Positions 35,838 through 48,279 of a stretch of DNA of 64,000 nt are shown one piece after another (positions within the stretch are counted from its first letter, which is position 1; each line of letters begins with the position of its first letter). Source of the DNA: Gibbula magus (lineage: Eukaryota; Mollusca; Gastropoda; Trochida; Trochidae); contig OW388296.1 of the NCBI GenBank assembly GCA_936450465.1, forward strand, positions 18,456,526-18,520,525. The letters are read 5' to 3'. Below the pieces are notes generated by a model. The model was not told the origin of the DNA. It saw only the letters and a list, made by a program, of their open reading frames with translations, and did not search any database. Made by a program: the position numbers and the translations under genes.

Positions 35838-36092
35838 ATGGTGAGGTGAGGTGAGTTGGGGTTTACCGCCGCTTTCAGGAGTATTTCACTAATATTACGG
35901 CTGCTAGTATTATTGCAGGGAGAAAGCCCGCAATGCCATGCTGGCTATGCTTACTTGCACAAACCTTACTGCGTGTAGAACTGTTCTCTACTGCAGACAA
36001 AGATGTCCGAACCAGTTGTTGAAAGGGATTCGAACCCGGGACATCTTGATCCGAAACCGAACGCGCTAACCACTGCGCTATCCCGCTCCCAT
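35838..36092 (-). repeat. tRNA(Arg)-like SINE with GTGAGG tail
   Basis: Read on the minus strand, the head is GGGATAGCGCAGTGGTTAGC (A box), then GTTTCGGATCAAGATGT around the anticodon position (TCG, as in tRNA-Arg) and GGGTTCGAATCCC (B box). The body follows, ending in GCGGCGGTAAACCCCAACT and a tail of CACCT repeats (GGTGAGGTGAGG on +). The tRNA fold is degenerate, so it is a retroposon. A truncated relative lies at 2618-2700. Confidence 0.8.
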
Positions 36093-36247
36093 TGAATGGA
36101 GCTCACTCTATATTCTGTAGACGTTATAATTACACGACAAGCGTCTACTTTTGGAATCATTTCTGCAACGTTTCATACTTGATATCGGTATTCTCATTTC
36201 AACCGTTTGCAATTGAAATATTGCTAAGGAAATCCTATTTAAAGACT

Positions 36248-36270
36248 GTTGTTGTTGTTGTTGTTGTTGT
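36248..36270 (+). repeat. GTT microsatellite
   Basis: Seven to eight GTT units in a row. Short frames across it read as poly-Val or poly-Gln and are not genes. Confidence 0.85.
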
Positions 36271-36274
36271 TGAA

Positions 36275-39270
36275 TTGATAGATTGATCATGTGCAGCCAT
36301 TCCAAATTTGACACATATGATTTTATTTCGTCACAGCATGGCTTGTTTACACCAAAATACCCTTATATCAGCAGTTCGAGGATTATCTCACTCATAAGTG
36401 CGTGTATTCGTGCCACTCGGCATTCTTCGACTATACTACGGCATTTTGTTTCAAATCATCCTTATATCAAAAAACAAGCAAAAAGAACATTTTACTCTCA
36501 TATCTCGCCATGTTAAGGAGAGAAAAAGATATATCCTGTTTAAAAAGATGAAAATATAATGTTAAAATTATCACAGGTGTTGTTAAGTTGGCTTCTCATG
36601 ATGTACATTTGTCAGTTGTAGTTATCCCTGGTGGATTAAAATTTCTTGTATTTTATCAGTTATTTTGCCTTTAGCATCAAATAAAGTAGATACATTCGGA
36701 GAACTGACATTGACTTTACCATGATATCAGATCTACATTGGCAACACAAATCCAAGACATTTTATTTCATTTCAGATATGGCTACATGTACTCCTGGATT
36801 ATGCAATTGAAGGGAATATATCGGAGTTCAACAAAGCTAGGGTGTCTGATTACAATATAAAAGGCTGGCTTCAAGTTCACCAAACTGAAAGTCGAAAGTT
36901 TATTCAATTTTTTAAACGGTTTTACGTACGCAACCCTTCTCTGACAAATCAGCTTTCTCTATTATAGCAGGGACAAGATTGAGATGTGGCTGCGGTCAGC
37001 TAATGAAGGAAATGGGTTCCCGAATGGACATAGACGTCGAGAACCGCTTATTGAGATGCTGTCTGTAATATAATGTCCATCTTTTTAAAATGGCACGACC
37101 TTGTATGCTGTGCCTTTTCCGAAATATATAGATTATACATTCTACAATAATCTCTCAATTCAAATATTTGTTCGACTTGTGTCTTAACATCACCAACTTA
37201 CTTCTTTAAATTTGTCTCCATAGAATGTTTTTATGCGATGAAATCATATGGATCACTCCATTTATAAGTGAATATTTTAAATGGTATTTCCTTCGGCCCT
37301 GTGACGTTGAAAAACGAGAATAAAACTAGACATATCAAGCTGAAGAATATTATTTGAATTATGAAATCACTGCTAGTTGCTGAAAAATTATATGAGTGGC
37401 CTCCATTATTTCAATTTCACTGTTTTAACATCAGCCCCCAGAGAGCTGGCACTGCCTCTTCTGACATACTGCAGGGGACATAAAATATACGCACACAACT
37501 AAAAACTGAGATGAACAGTTTTTCCTTTGAATGAATGGGGCGCACAATCTTAATACAATGCAAGATGTTCAGAGAAGATGTAAGTAATAACATAATGGAA
37601 TACATAAAGTTCAATATTAAATTAAAAGTGTTATGTCATGGAACGCTCTTCAAGCATTTATTGGAACACAAATGGCGTGGATGCTACATGTGTAATCACT
37701 CAGTGGATGAGGAGATTCTCTCACATGTGTATTCTTGATCCAGATTTAAACGTTTACTTACATGCCCTAGCATGGATTATGTGAAGTCTCAGTTATACTT
37801 TTTGTATTACAGTGTATTTATGATACCATGTGTATGTTAAACCTTAATGTCTCTGTATAGTCATGTGTGCATATGTTATGAAGGGTGTAAATAATGTACT
37901 ATGATTAATTTATCTTTCCCATCAAGGTGTATTTCTATAATTGTTGATATTGTTAAAGAGATCACTCTCAAAGTAAAAAAAAACAAAAACATGGATTTGA
38001 TTGAGCACATTTATTTCACGAATTACAAGAGATAATACACGTATATAAACAATATGTACACAAAGTAAATTATGTAACAATGATTCCTTTATAACTTGTA
38101 TTACACATTCATAAAACAAGCTCACCTTTACATTTTAAAGCAGCATTATGAAACACTGAGTTCAGTCGATACAGCAAATGGTTAACAGAATAGTCACAGG
38201 CTGTTGCATATCGGGAGAGGACTGTTCATCCATTTAATTTCACGTTTTCAAGATGTATGTAGTGATCTACATACGGGGTATGTGCTTTGTACAACACTAC
38301 GAGACAAGGAGATCAGGTCAGAGTTCAATACAGTACGGTACTATGTTACGTTTCGTACATATGAATCACTCAGAATTCAGTTAATTAGTTCTTTCAAACA
38401 GATAGGGGAGGGCGGATTTAGTTCTCCTGTCAATTCACTTACTTTCCTTTTTGTTAATGTTTCACCTCTTCAGTTTTCCTGTCCCTGTGTCTGTATGTTT
38501 ATGTTATCTGAAGCCCATTGATATTAATTTGATGTCTTAGTACTAAAATACATTTATCATAAACGTTTTACTACACTATACTCTACAGCTCCAATACATA
38601 TTATTCAAACCTATGTCATAATGGATCTTGTTGAACACATAACGATACTGGTGAAACCTATTCAAATATCACCAACGACATTCTATCAGGTACTGCACAA
38701 TCGTCTGAAATCTACTTAGAGTCGTCACACCATGAGTGATAAACATAATCTTATATAAACTCTGAATCACGTTCGCGCCTTTCAAACTAGGCTAACAAGG
38801 TCACTCTACCAATACTAAGATCAGAGTGTGAATAAACTATTATTTTACTATTACAATGGATTGTCAATGTTATAATATATCTAGAATGAATCATGTAACA
38901 TTCTGGTAATCCAGTGCTTAATGATCTGATATTATTCAGATATCATCTTTGAAATTTTCATTAAAAAAATATCAATTCCATTATGACAATTTTAATAAGC
39001 AAATAATTTGATGTGACTGAAATAACTTGCTCCATTACATTAGAGGGAATAAAATCATACTTCAATATATCCCCAAAGAAAATGAAAAAAGGGAAGCACA
39101 TGTTGTAATATTAAAGACACAATCATTGTTTTGCAAGATATTCTATTTGACTTTGATATGTGCCAAAAATACAATACGCGCCGATTTTAATTCAATAGTT
39201 TCACGCCACCTGCATAGTCATTTACAACGTTTGACAAATGGATCTCCCTACAAAATATGGTAATTATCAG
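36275..39270. other. No gene recognised
   Basis: Open frames near 37535-37738 and 38204-38521 lack motifs or splice partners. The region is AT-rich with no clear repeats. Confidence 0.4.
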
Positions 39271-39274
39271 AAGG

Positions 39275-41417
39275 TTACCCAACGAACATTGGACTGCTAA
39301 ATTTCGAGACAGTGCTGAGAAATTTTCTGTAGTTACGGACATGGGCGGATTTCAAAACACCCATGAGCTGCCTCCATGAAATCTCTCTCTTAGATATTCT
39401 GTGATGTGACAGACTACTTTCTTGAACATGTTTCCCTGAAGCAGTGCCAGGAGTGCCAGAAGAAAGCAAGTTTCTGTCAGTTGTGCCATCTGCAGACATC
39501 CTGTGCTGAAGGTATGTTCTTTCAGATTGATCCTCTTTAGGGTTATTCCACAGGGGCTTGTATTGTCGAAACTAGCAATTAAAACGAATATGAAGTCGAC
39601 GATCCAGCCCCATATACTATAAAAAAGTAAAGGGATGTAACGGGGTCAACACCCCATGTCCGTTTGAAATTATATTTCAGAATGTTGTCATCATATTATC
39701 ATTCAATGTTAAATATCACGGCAAAGCCAATACATTTGTCTTTAAAACAAGCCATCAAACGTAAAAATCGAACGGATAATAACAAGGATATGATTTTTCA
39801 AAGCCAAAAATATTAGCACATTGCTCATGTAAGCCATTTGCCTGGCCCACCAAAATGATAAAATATTCGCTTGAAAAAATTATTATAAAATACTTTATAA
39901 TATCCTGTCAGCTAATAGTGACCCAGTTACAAAGCCCAGTATTTGGTGCATCAGATCGCGCAAGAATTATAACACGGGGTGCACTGTAATTGACGTACCA
40001 GAGATTTTAGATGATCTCAAGTGTGTTTCGAAACATCGTTTGATAGTGAGACGTCCATATTGAATGACCTTGGCATTGGTCTATTTTTGGTAACGAAATG
40101 ATGTCATAGGGCTATTTGAGGCCCTATGACATCATTTCGTTTCCAAAAATAGACCAATGTCAAGGTCATTCAATATGGATGACTACTAGACAAACGATGT
40201 TTCGAAACACACGTGAGATCATCTAAAATCTCTGGTACGTCAATTACAGTGCACCCCGTGTTATAATTCTTGCGCGATCTGATGCACCAAATACTGGGCT
40301 TTGTAACTCGGTCACTATTAGCTGACAGGATATTATAAAGTATTTTATAATAATTTTTTCAAGCGAATATTTTATCATTTTGGTGGGCCAGGCAAATGGC
40401 TTACATGAGCAATGTGCTAATATTTTTGGCTTTGAAAAATCATATCCTTGTTATTATCCGTTCGATTTTTACGTTTGATGGCTTGTTTTAAAGACAAATG
40501 TATTGGCTTTGCCGTGATATATAACATTGAATGATAATATGATGACAACATTCTGAAATATAATTTCAAACGGACATGGGGTGTTGACCCCGTTACATCC
40601 CTTTACTTTTTTTATAGTATATGGGGCTGGATCGTCGACTTCATATTCGTTTTAATTGCTAGTTTCGACAATACAAGCCCCTGTGGGTTATTCCAGATCG
40701 CAGATTTGATGACATTAAGCATTGCTGATTTGGGAGTGTCCATTATTGGAGACTTATGGGTCGGACTGCCAACAATTCTTCCTGTAAATATAGAATAAAA
40801 ACGGACATCACTTAAAGTTTATCTTTCATTCATTTATATGCAATGATGTTCTTAACCGGTCATCTTGATAAATGTATAAAAGGCGTGCAAACAAACAGAT
40901 GTACATGTATTTCTGCATCCATACATTACGAGAAAATATAAATTAGGAAAAGCGTTTCTTGAAAGTATACACTTTAAATTGTCATAAAGGAAGGTTATTT
41001 ATAAAGAACATTTGATGTTATGGGATAACTGACATTTACAATAATATTATCAATAGAGACATTGAGAAGGTCAAATGCGATAAATTCAGTTCATATCGAT
41101 CTATGTAAGAATAAAGAACGTACCTGAACAAGTGTTGACAATCATTAGACACACCATAGATAGTGTGAACAGACCACACGTTGAAACTGCCATTCTGTGT
41201 GTGTTACCTGAAAGAGAGGGGCAAATAAATAATTCCAAAAGTTGAAAACTAATTATTCCGAATATATTTTAAAATAAACTGTTATTTACATCCAAATATA
41301 ATAACAACATTGGTATCATGTGAAAGGCATTATTCAAGAATAGATTAAACATTACATTTTAAATCATTCGCTTCCTTGTTTCAAAACAAAACATTAATGT
41401 AAACTACTTTACTTACC
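39275..41417 (-). pseudogene. Gene B: paralogous PMFV-amide precursor, exon split by a palindromic transposon
   Basis: Minus strand. A non-coding first exon ends at 41417 with CAG before GTAAGT. Exon 41207-41124 follows CTCTTTCAG, with ATG at 41193 and a 23-residue signal peptide (MAVSTCGLFTLSMVCLMIVN), and ends in phase 1 before GTACGT. Exon 40781 onward follows TATTTACAG in matching phase. At codon 56 it is cut by the element 39549-40685, whose sequence adds a stop after 24 codons. Skipping the element and one 8-bp duplication restores the frame to the TAA at 39275-39277, giving a 143-residue precursor. It has an SKR cleavage site, then a 35-residue amidated peptide with SWRQLM, HVRNYRKFL and a SPMFVG end. 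The last 22 residues match gene A at 12 positions with no gap. Signal exon, phase and single C-terminal peptide are shared. This copy cannot make the peptide as read. Confidence 0.7.
39549..40685. mobile_element. 1137-bp near-perfect palindromic (foldback) transposon, hAT-like
   Basis: The two halves, 39549-40111 and 40122-40685, are inverted copies differing only at a few bases, one indel in an A-run and one short patch beside the centre; the loop is about 10 bases. The ends are CACAGGGGCTTG. GGTTATTC occurs directly outside at 39541-39548 and 40686-40693, an 8-bp target duplication. An 8-bp duplication and CAGGGG ends point to the hAT superfamily. No transposase frame. The near identity of the arms and the exact duplication indicate a young insertion. 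It interrupts the coding exon of gene B. Confidence 0.85.
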
Positions 41418-41606
41418 TGGATGCATGTCCTCGTTGCTGAATGAAGATAATTATGCACATTGTCAACATTTAAGTAGCACGCCGTTGACCTTTTTCAGAC
41501 GTCATTGCCATCTTAATTCTCATCTCCCAGGAACCTTTTACAAACTGTAAAGAAAACTGTGACAGCGTCACCTTCATCATCAGTATTTTGCATCCTCTGT
41601 ATACGG

Positions 41607-41617
41607 AATATATATAC
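41607..41617 (-). promoter_or_regulatory. Possible TATA box of gene B
   Basis: GTATATATATTCC on the minus strand lies about 190 bases upstream of the first-exon donor at 41417/41416. If used, transcription would start near 41585, giving a first exon of about 170 bases. The region is AT-rich, so chance is possible. Confidence 0.3.
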
Positions 41618-41619
41618 GT

Positions 41620-44600
41620 ACTTCTCTGTGCTATCATTTGTGAGGTTTTTTACCTTTCGGTAAGAGATTATATTTTCTGAGATGCACCATAATTACAATA
41701 GCATAGCACAATAACAATTAAATAATAATTTCCATCAAAGCAGTTGGAAATTAATTAAACAGCACACAGAATATGTTCTGCAAAATCGTTCTGATAAGAA
41801 AGAAGACAACATGTAAGGAAAATAATTTGTGACATTAGGTAGAACAGAGACAATTTAGGTTGTCTGGGTAGAATAATCATGTTATGAAACTAAAACCAAA
41901 TTAACGGTCTTCTAGTAGCCGCTTTACAATAGCATGTGTTTTTGTGTCATTGTAAGTGAAGTGATGGAACATTACGAGACTTTCTCTATCCCACCAGACA
42001 TCAAACGTAGTCTTCAATCATGTTTAAAGATACGTGGTAGATAATAGTTGCTAGATTAACAAATCATTTAACAGACGACATGTTTAAAAGTGTAGCAAGG
42101 GCGTTTCTTCTCTGTATGCGGCCTCGTTCACCAAAATATCCAGTTATCACCGGATGAGCTGCATGTTAAAATTAAACATGTTTAACATTAAACTTCCGGA
42201 ACTTTTTGTGCAAGCACATTGGTATGAGATCATTGTAAATAGTGTTACATAAAATAAATGTTCTTCTTCGAATACATTACGTTAAGTAATGTGACATGTG
42301 GGGAATATACATCATGTCAGCAGAATGAATATTTATTCTTTGTTGTGATTGTCTTAAAGAACCTGGAACCTCATTTATTACATGTATTAATACAGACAAT
42401 ACTTTCAACTGTAAGTACTGAAAATTTGGTATTGATGGGTCCTCTCATTAACGGGATATTAATGTTCAAAGTGTGTAAATATTGGACTGCTGAAGAACTC
42501 AACCGCGAGAAGACCCTAAAGCGGGTGCGCGGGACTAGCTCTACTGCGCATGCCCGAACTATGGATAATAGTGATATTATGTGTTGTGATGGTGACATTA
42601 CTCTATGTATTCATAGCGAAGGAGCTATTCCTTCTACACTCGTTTCCTCAATTTAAAGACAATGTTGGGATTTTCCTCTCGGAGGAGAAAAGTTTTGAAA
42701 AAATACTTTGTAAACAATATAAAACACCGAAATAACGACAGTAACTAGCCGGCCGGACTGTCGTGTTTAATCATTGATGTTTTCATCAACAACATCATAA
42801 TTTCTACAATTGTCGTCCAGAGTTTTTAATATTAACTGTCGAGTAACATGTTGTCATTTAAAAAATTCTGTTTTACATATGCCACTTATATTTATTTTAT
42901 TTCAAGAGCCGATCAACTATGAAACTCGAAGAATTCAAGTCAAGGGAGCGAATTCCGTTGTTACCGTTAAACGCTAAAATTTGGATCGAGTCACGGAAAT
43001 AGGATTTAAGATATTTTTCAATTAGGACTTAAGATCTTAAGATTGGATCGGGTGCATTAATTATTAATATGATATGAAGTTTAGTAATTATAAATAACAA
43101 TTCAATTTTATGTCTATTTATTTGACTTATTGACCTCGATCCATCTGTTATCCTCACGGAGCTGATTAATGTATCGTATATTTGACCACAAAGCTGACTT
43201 GAGGATAAAATATTTGGCTAAATAAAGTGTGTGAAATTTTATTTCAAAATAAAATAATTAATGTTTGACAATCGTTGTATTTAGACTCTTTATTTCGTCA
43301 CAAGGTGCTCTTCTATGTCCACTTTTAAATCATCCTTAGTACGTACATTATAGTAATATATAGATATTTGGCATATATATATTTCTTGTGTTCTGAGGCA
43401 AACCTTAATTTAAGACAGTAATGTTAAACAGTTCTATATGTATTCTACACGCTTCTTATATCAATCAACTTGTGTAGTTTTAATTAATCATACTTTTTAT
43501 TCAATCGATTCGAGGAAACATGAAATAAACAAAGTAACTTTGTTTTCAGTCAGCGTAGACTTTGAGACTATTATGTTTTTTTAGCAATACACCCGAGACG
43601 GGGTCTAAGTGGTGTTTATTCAATGCTGGTTGTTTTTTGCATTTGTCTCAGTGTCGCAGATGTGGTAACATTTTCCTTCTGTCACATTCAGAACACCTCG
43701 ATGCCCAATGTAGGTTCAGTTTTTTGGAGCATGCATGGATTTTGTAAATGACATATACACAGGAACTATTCGTTTATTTTGAATAGGTACGTTATTTTGA
43801 ACCGTTATATGTCAAAAGTAATTAACATTTGAATATACACTTCTAAAAAATGCTGTCTATATCATTCTAGCTCATGCAGTTTTAAAACTTTTATCATTAA
43901 AAACACGTTGTTTTATCATTTCGTATCATGCTCGTGAAAACAAATTAATGAAAATAACGTCCCCACCGGATGTAAAACTACCGAATGGGATATGAACGTT
44001 TACACACCTTCAGAAATCATTTCGTTTGTTTCAATGGCTGAGTGTATGTCTTAGCAAAAATGTATGGCCAGTAGCAAGATACATGTAACCAAACTTAGTC
44101 TATGCAAACAAATGGAGCAAATATTTAAAAAAAACATGTTTACAACAACTAGTTACATGTACTTGCTTAGGAGTATACAATTGTGTGAAATAAAAACTAT
44201 AACATGCACAAATGACACTTTTTCATTCCGTTTAAAAAAGGATTTGTTTAAAGCATAATACATAACTGTACTTATTCAATGCTTTAATTCAATAAAATAA
44301 TGTTAGGCTCTTTACTTAAGAAAAACTGTTAATTCTTCCATTTTTGTGCAGCGTAAAATTTTCTCAACTACAATTTAAATGTCATTAAGATGGCGTCTGT
44401 ATGACAAAGCAAGAAGTTGTGGCTTATCAATGTTATTCTGAAGATTCTATTATTCCTGGGCAGTGTCCAATATGACAGTTAATTTATCATAATTGTTTCT
44501 GTTAAGGAAATTGGTCTATTGAAATATTAGGACAGACAGATCAAGATCAAGTTCAAGTCATACCAATGTGCGCAAAACCACTCATGACATACCTGGCGGC

Positions 44601-45630
44601 GGACCCTGTTTATGGGCGCTCACTTCACGTCATCATACCATTCCTTCAGTCAGAACACCGTTGCAACCATACGCTCAATCTACAAGCTGTTTGTCGGAGG
44701 TAAACATGGTTTTCTGGTTCGTCATTCAGTCAGTGTCACTTAATCAACACTTTAGACTGACGAGTGTTGAAATCCTATAGTCGAGATATACGTGTACGTC
44801 ATAAGGATTAGTTTCTGTTGAATTAACACAGGATACGAGTATGCTTTGTCTATCACTTTGATCAAACATCCATATGTTTAAATCTTAAAACAGGTCATCA
44901 AGAATTTGAAGAATAAGGGTAAATAGGCTCGTTAAAAGCCTGTATAGTCTGTAAGCCATTCCTAAAAAGTAGGCAAGAAATTCAGTTCGTAAAATAAAAT
45001 TCAATAGAAATGTTCTGTTACCATCAAGTCATAGTACAAATATTGTTGTATTATTTTATGTATGATGACATCTTGACATTTGAACTTGGTCATTCAAGCT
45101 AAAATCCTGAAAGATTATCAAAGGCACGATGGGCTTATTATAAATATTTGGTGACCGCGTGGCCAAAATATGGGCCTAGGGGCATCATATTGTCATCGTC
45201 TTCTTCAGAACGAAAATCCTTGAAAGGTTGACGTGTTGTAAATAGGTTCTTTAGCTTATGAGAATGTATGTAGATTCGGTGATCCGTACGCGGTGGCTGC
45301 AAATACGGCCCTCAATGGCACAGGAAGTCGATATCGTAATTAAAACGTAGATAAAACGTGGGTAAAAGAACCTACACCTTATATCAAAAAGAGTAAAGAA
45401 GCTAGGGCAGCCATTTTGGATTCATTCAACATTACTTCAAAAGGTACGCTAATTAGAACTTGGTGGTATTCACTATGGAACGCACGTACCTATCAACTAT
45501 AAATTTCATTTGCCTACAAAACGAAATTAAGTGATAAAAAACCAAACTATTCACTTTTCCGCAAAACCTTACTGAGTTTCACCATATGTCACCCCTAAGA
45601 TAACTTTAATAACTCTTCAAACTCGAAAAT
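41620..45630. other. No gene recognised
   Basis: A 132-codon frame at 42258-42656 has a GC-richer stretch with a TGCGCATGC motif (NRF1-like) near 42544, but neither splice partners nor a known domain. The rest is AT-rich with no clear repeats. Confidence 0.4.
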
Positions 45631-45639
45631 CTAATTCAA

Positions 45640-46014
45640 AGACCTCTCCCGTGAACGTTATTCCGCAGTCGATACCCATTCAAACGCTCAGATTGGTCCA
45701 TACAGTGCTCTCAGGGAAGTATTTGGTCAGTAGACTCAATAGGTACCCAGGGACTGTGCCATGATAACACTGGTATGCTAAACACAGTACATTGTAGTCG
45801 ATCTTTGCTTTCACTGGGAGCTAGTGCAGGGCTTCAGTATTGGCGTAATGTGATACATCTTTGTTACATTGCAAACCACACGAGCTGCAGCATTTTGAAC
45901 TTTTTGCATCTTTTTCAGCAGTGGTAATGGTAATCCGTAACATAGCCCGCTGCCGTAGTCTAACTTTGACAGAACAAGTGCTCTTACTAGGTCATGCGCT
46001 GCATCAGTTGTCAA
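45640..46014 (-). mobile_element. LINE fragment: end of the reverse-transcriptase ORF
   Basis: Minus strand: TTDAAHDLVRALVLSKLDYG, then LCYGLP, VQNAAARVVC and HITPIL; after a frame change it continues HWLPVKAKIDYNVLCLAYQ and GTVPGYL. This is the thumb-side end of a non-LTR reverse transcriptase of the CR1/L2/Jockey kind. It is 5'-truncated, frameshifted and dead. Confidence 0.8.
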
Positions 46015-46460
46015 GCATTTACGGACATGAAGTTTTTTTTATTTATTCCAACACACATTGGGTGCTACAACCGCTATATCAAAATGTGTTTTGGATATAA
46101 TGCTTGGCACGTAAGTTTTAAAAATATTGAAATAATATTGAAATCGAGTTTATTTCGTCGACGCATCGGTGCTGTAGGACGGCATAAAAGGATAAAGAAA
46201 AAGCTGTACTTCATCATTTTATCCTGCCTTGTTACGAATATTCCAAAACTGTTGATTGAATCATATGATGCACCATTGATAAAATAACTTATACAGCTTT
46301 TTATTGCTGCATTAACATAATATTTTCATTGCTGTTCATTTTATGTGTGACTTTCAGCTTTTTCCCCTGTATATTTCAAGTCAGCAGTATATAAACCTTA
46401 ACATGGTTGTTGGCATAACACTACCTTCAATACTACAAATTCTTGTACTTTTTCGGGCCG

Positions 46461-46541
46461 AGTCCCTCGATGTTGGCACGGTCAGTGGTGGCGATAGCTG
46501 CCTTACTTTGAGGCGTAGGGTTCGAATCCCGTAAGGGACTC
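46461..46541 (+). repeat. tRNA-like sequence 1 in the foldback element
   Basis: It has a TGGCACGGTCAGTGG A-box-like part, a perfect GGGTTCGAATCCC B box and ends (AGTCCCT/AGGGACT) that pair over seven bases like an acceptor stem. The anticodon arm is not convincing. It looks like a pol III promoter unit and not a working tRNA. Confidence 0.5.
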
Positions 46542-46723
46542 GGTCCGAAAAAGTAAAACAAAATTAAGGAAGTGTTATCCCAAATATAACCATGTTTACT
46601 ATCTAAATAGCGTGTATTTCTAATGCATTCAGCCTTGGGAGCTGCGTCAATTTACATCCAACAGAGGGGAACTGAATGTAAAACACGTTTATCTATCGCT
46701 TGTTGGACCTCGATTTTTGTCGA

Positions 46724-46811
46724 GGCCCGGTGGTCGTGTGGTAAGCTGTTACGGTCATTTCTGGCGATAGCTATTCTGAGGGTGTGGGTTCGAAACCCGC
46801 AAAACCCGGAA
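46724..46811 (+). repeat. tRNA-like sequence 2 in the foldback element
   Basis: GGCCCGGTGGTCGTGTGG, then GGCGATAGCT (shared with sequence 1), then GGGTTCGAAACCCGC as B box. It is related to sequence 1 but diverged. No good anticodon stem. Confidence 0.45.
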
Positions 46812-47551
46812 AAGTACATGTACAAGCATTTGTACTATTGAAGGTAGTGTTATCCCAATCTAAATGACATGTATTTCTGGAGTATTAAGCTTGCTATTTT
46901 AACTTCATGATCACAATATTGTTATAAATTGTCATTGTTGGATCTATAACAGATCACAGATAATCTAATCACAGATATGGTAGGTCTACAACTTGAACTT
47001 GAATTCGATGAATCAGAAATGTGATGAGAATCGTCGATTTCCATCACACTCAGGGAAGACAAATTAATGCATCACAACTACTGTTATCCAGGGTTATTTG
47101 TTATGATGTACGTGACTTGTATATGTGTTTACCTTTAAACATTTGAATAGTGTATGATTATACAATTAGTTCTAGTGGAGGGAGAACACTTTCTCCCAGT
47201 AACACTGTGTGTAGAACGTGGATTTGTGACAATATTTCTGATAATATGCTGTTGTTTCTGTGTCACATCACACCTCATGTTTGCACCGTTTGATTATAGG
47301 TTTAGCTGGTTAGATGTTCCTGCCACTTAATCCATGGTCATGACGTCACTCTATTGTGTTATCAGTTGATTATTATTTAGGAATCTACTGGTCATTGACT
47401 GACCCAGTCAGGAGGGGTGTTAGGTTTAGACACATTAAGTAATGGTCAATCGAGTACATTTTTCGAGACTGATGTATTTTGTCTTGGTGTCTCTGAATAG
47501 GATCTTTAAATTGACTTATTTACTTAAACTTGAATAATTAATTTTTCTAAT

Positions 47552-47628
47552 GCATGAACCTGGATTCGAACATGCAACCCTTCGCTTGTTAGTCAGCGCT
47601 CCTAACCATTCGGCCACAAGACGCTCAC
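47552..47628 (-). repeat. tRNA-like pseudogene or SINE head
   Basis: Minus strand: GTCTTGTGGCCGAATGGTTA (A box), CTAACAAGCGAA at the anticodon position and TGTTCGAATCC (B box). The arms pair poorly, so it is a retroposon head or decayed tRNA (Leu/Ser- or Val-like features mixed). Confidence 0.55.
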
Positions 47629-47639
47629 CGCAAGAAAAG

Positions 47640-47860
47640 TGCTAGTATACTGACCAGTATACGTCTTGTCAACCACCCTAATTTCCTGGCGTATACTAGT
47701 TTGTCAACCACCCTAATTTCCTAGCGTATACTAATCAGTATACGAGACATTTCCAAAGCTTAGGACACTTCAGTATACCCCAGTATACGCTAGTATACCC
47801 CAGTATACCTCAGTATACCCCAGTATACTCTAGTATACTCCACTATATAATAGTATGTGT
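47640..47860 (+). repeat. TATAC-rich degenerate repeat block
   Basis: About fifteen copies of AGTATACC/AGTATACT variants, mostly spaced 10-11 bases at 47770-47860. Upstream is a direct repeat of TTGTCAACCACCCTAATTTC in two copies (about 47668 and 47701). It lies directly next to the tRNA-like sequence. Confidence 0.7.
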
Positions 47861-48279
47861 CATAATTTATTACAAATGAAATGAAAATATATTTGTTGGT
47901 TTGTTTATATAGGTGTTCTCTGTTGGCTTAATTATATCAGATTGAACTACGCTAGACAAACTTGTCTTGGGTCTTTTGTTTTATAAGATGAAAATGTCCG
48001 TGTGACAAAGTTGATAATAGCTATATATGCATTCAAATAAATAAAACTATATTGACGTGATTATTTAAGCAGATCAAATGTAAACGTGATCAGCAGAAAG
48101 GCATTATGAGAATTATGTATTTAATAGCAAACACGATATATTGTATCCTCTTTGGTATGCATTGGATTATAGGCACTGGTTACTTATATCGGATTTAAAT
48201 TCTCTGTTCAGTTAGTATCAATTGTGATCGTGGTTTGTCGTTACTCATACAGCATCAATTAATGGACTGTAGTATAGAC

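Larger units (their letters stand above)
46412..46856. mobile_element. Foldback element holding two tRNA-like sequences
   Basis: The outer inverted ends, 46412-46440 and 46828-46856, match at 27 of 29 bases (core ATAACACTACCTTCAATA). Inside, a hairpin (46445-46467 with 46534-46555, about one mismatch) frames the first tRNA-like sequence. A second copy of the end motif (AAGGAAGTGTTATCCC) occurs inverted at about 46566, so an inner unit also has its own inverted ends. This makes it a non-autonomous element that includes pol III-type promoter boxes. Confidence 0.55.

Noticed and set aside
36025..36092. Possible tRNA-Arg(TCG) gene on the minus strand
   Set aside because: Acceptor stem does not close and a SINE body and GTGAGG tail follow; it is a retroposon head.
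42258..42656. 132-codon frame with NRF1-like TGCGCATGC
   Set aside because: No homology recognised, no splice partner, and the motif alone does not define a gene.
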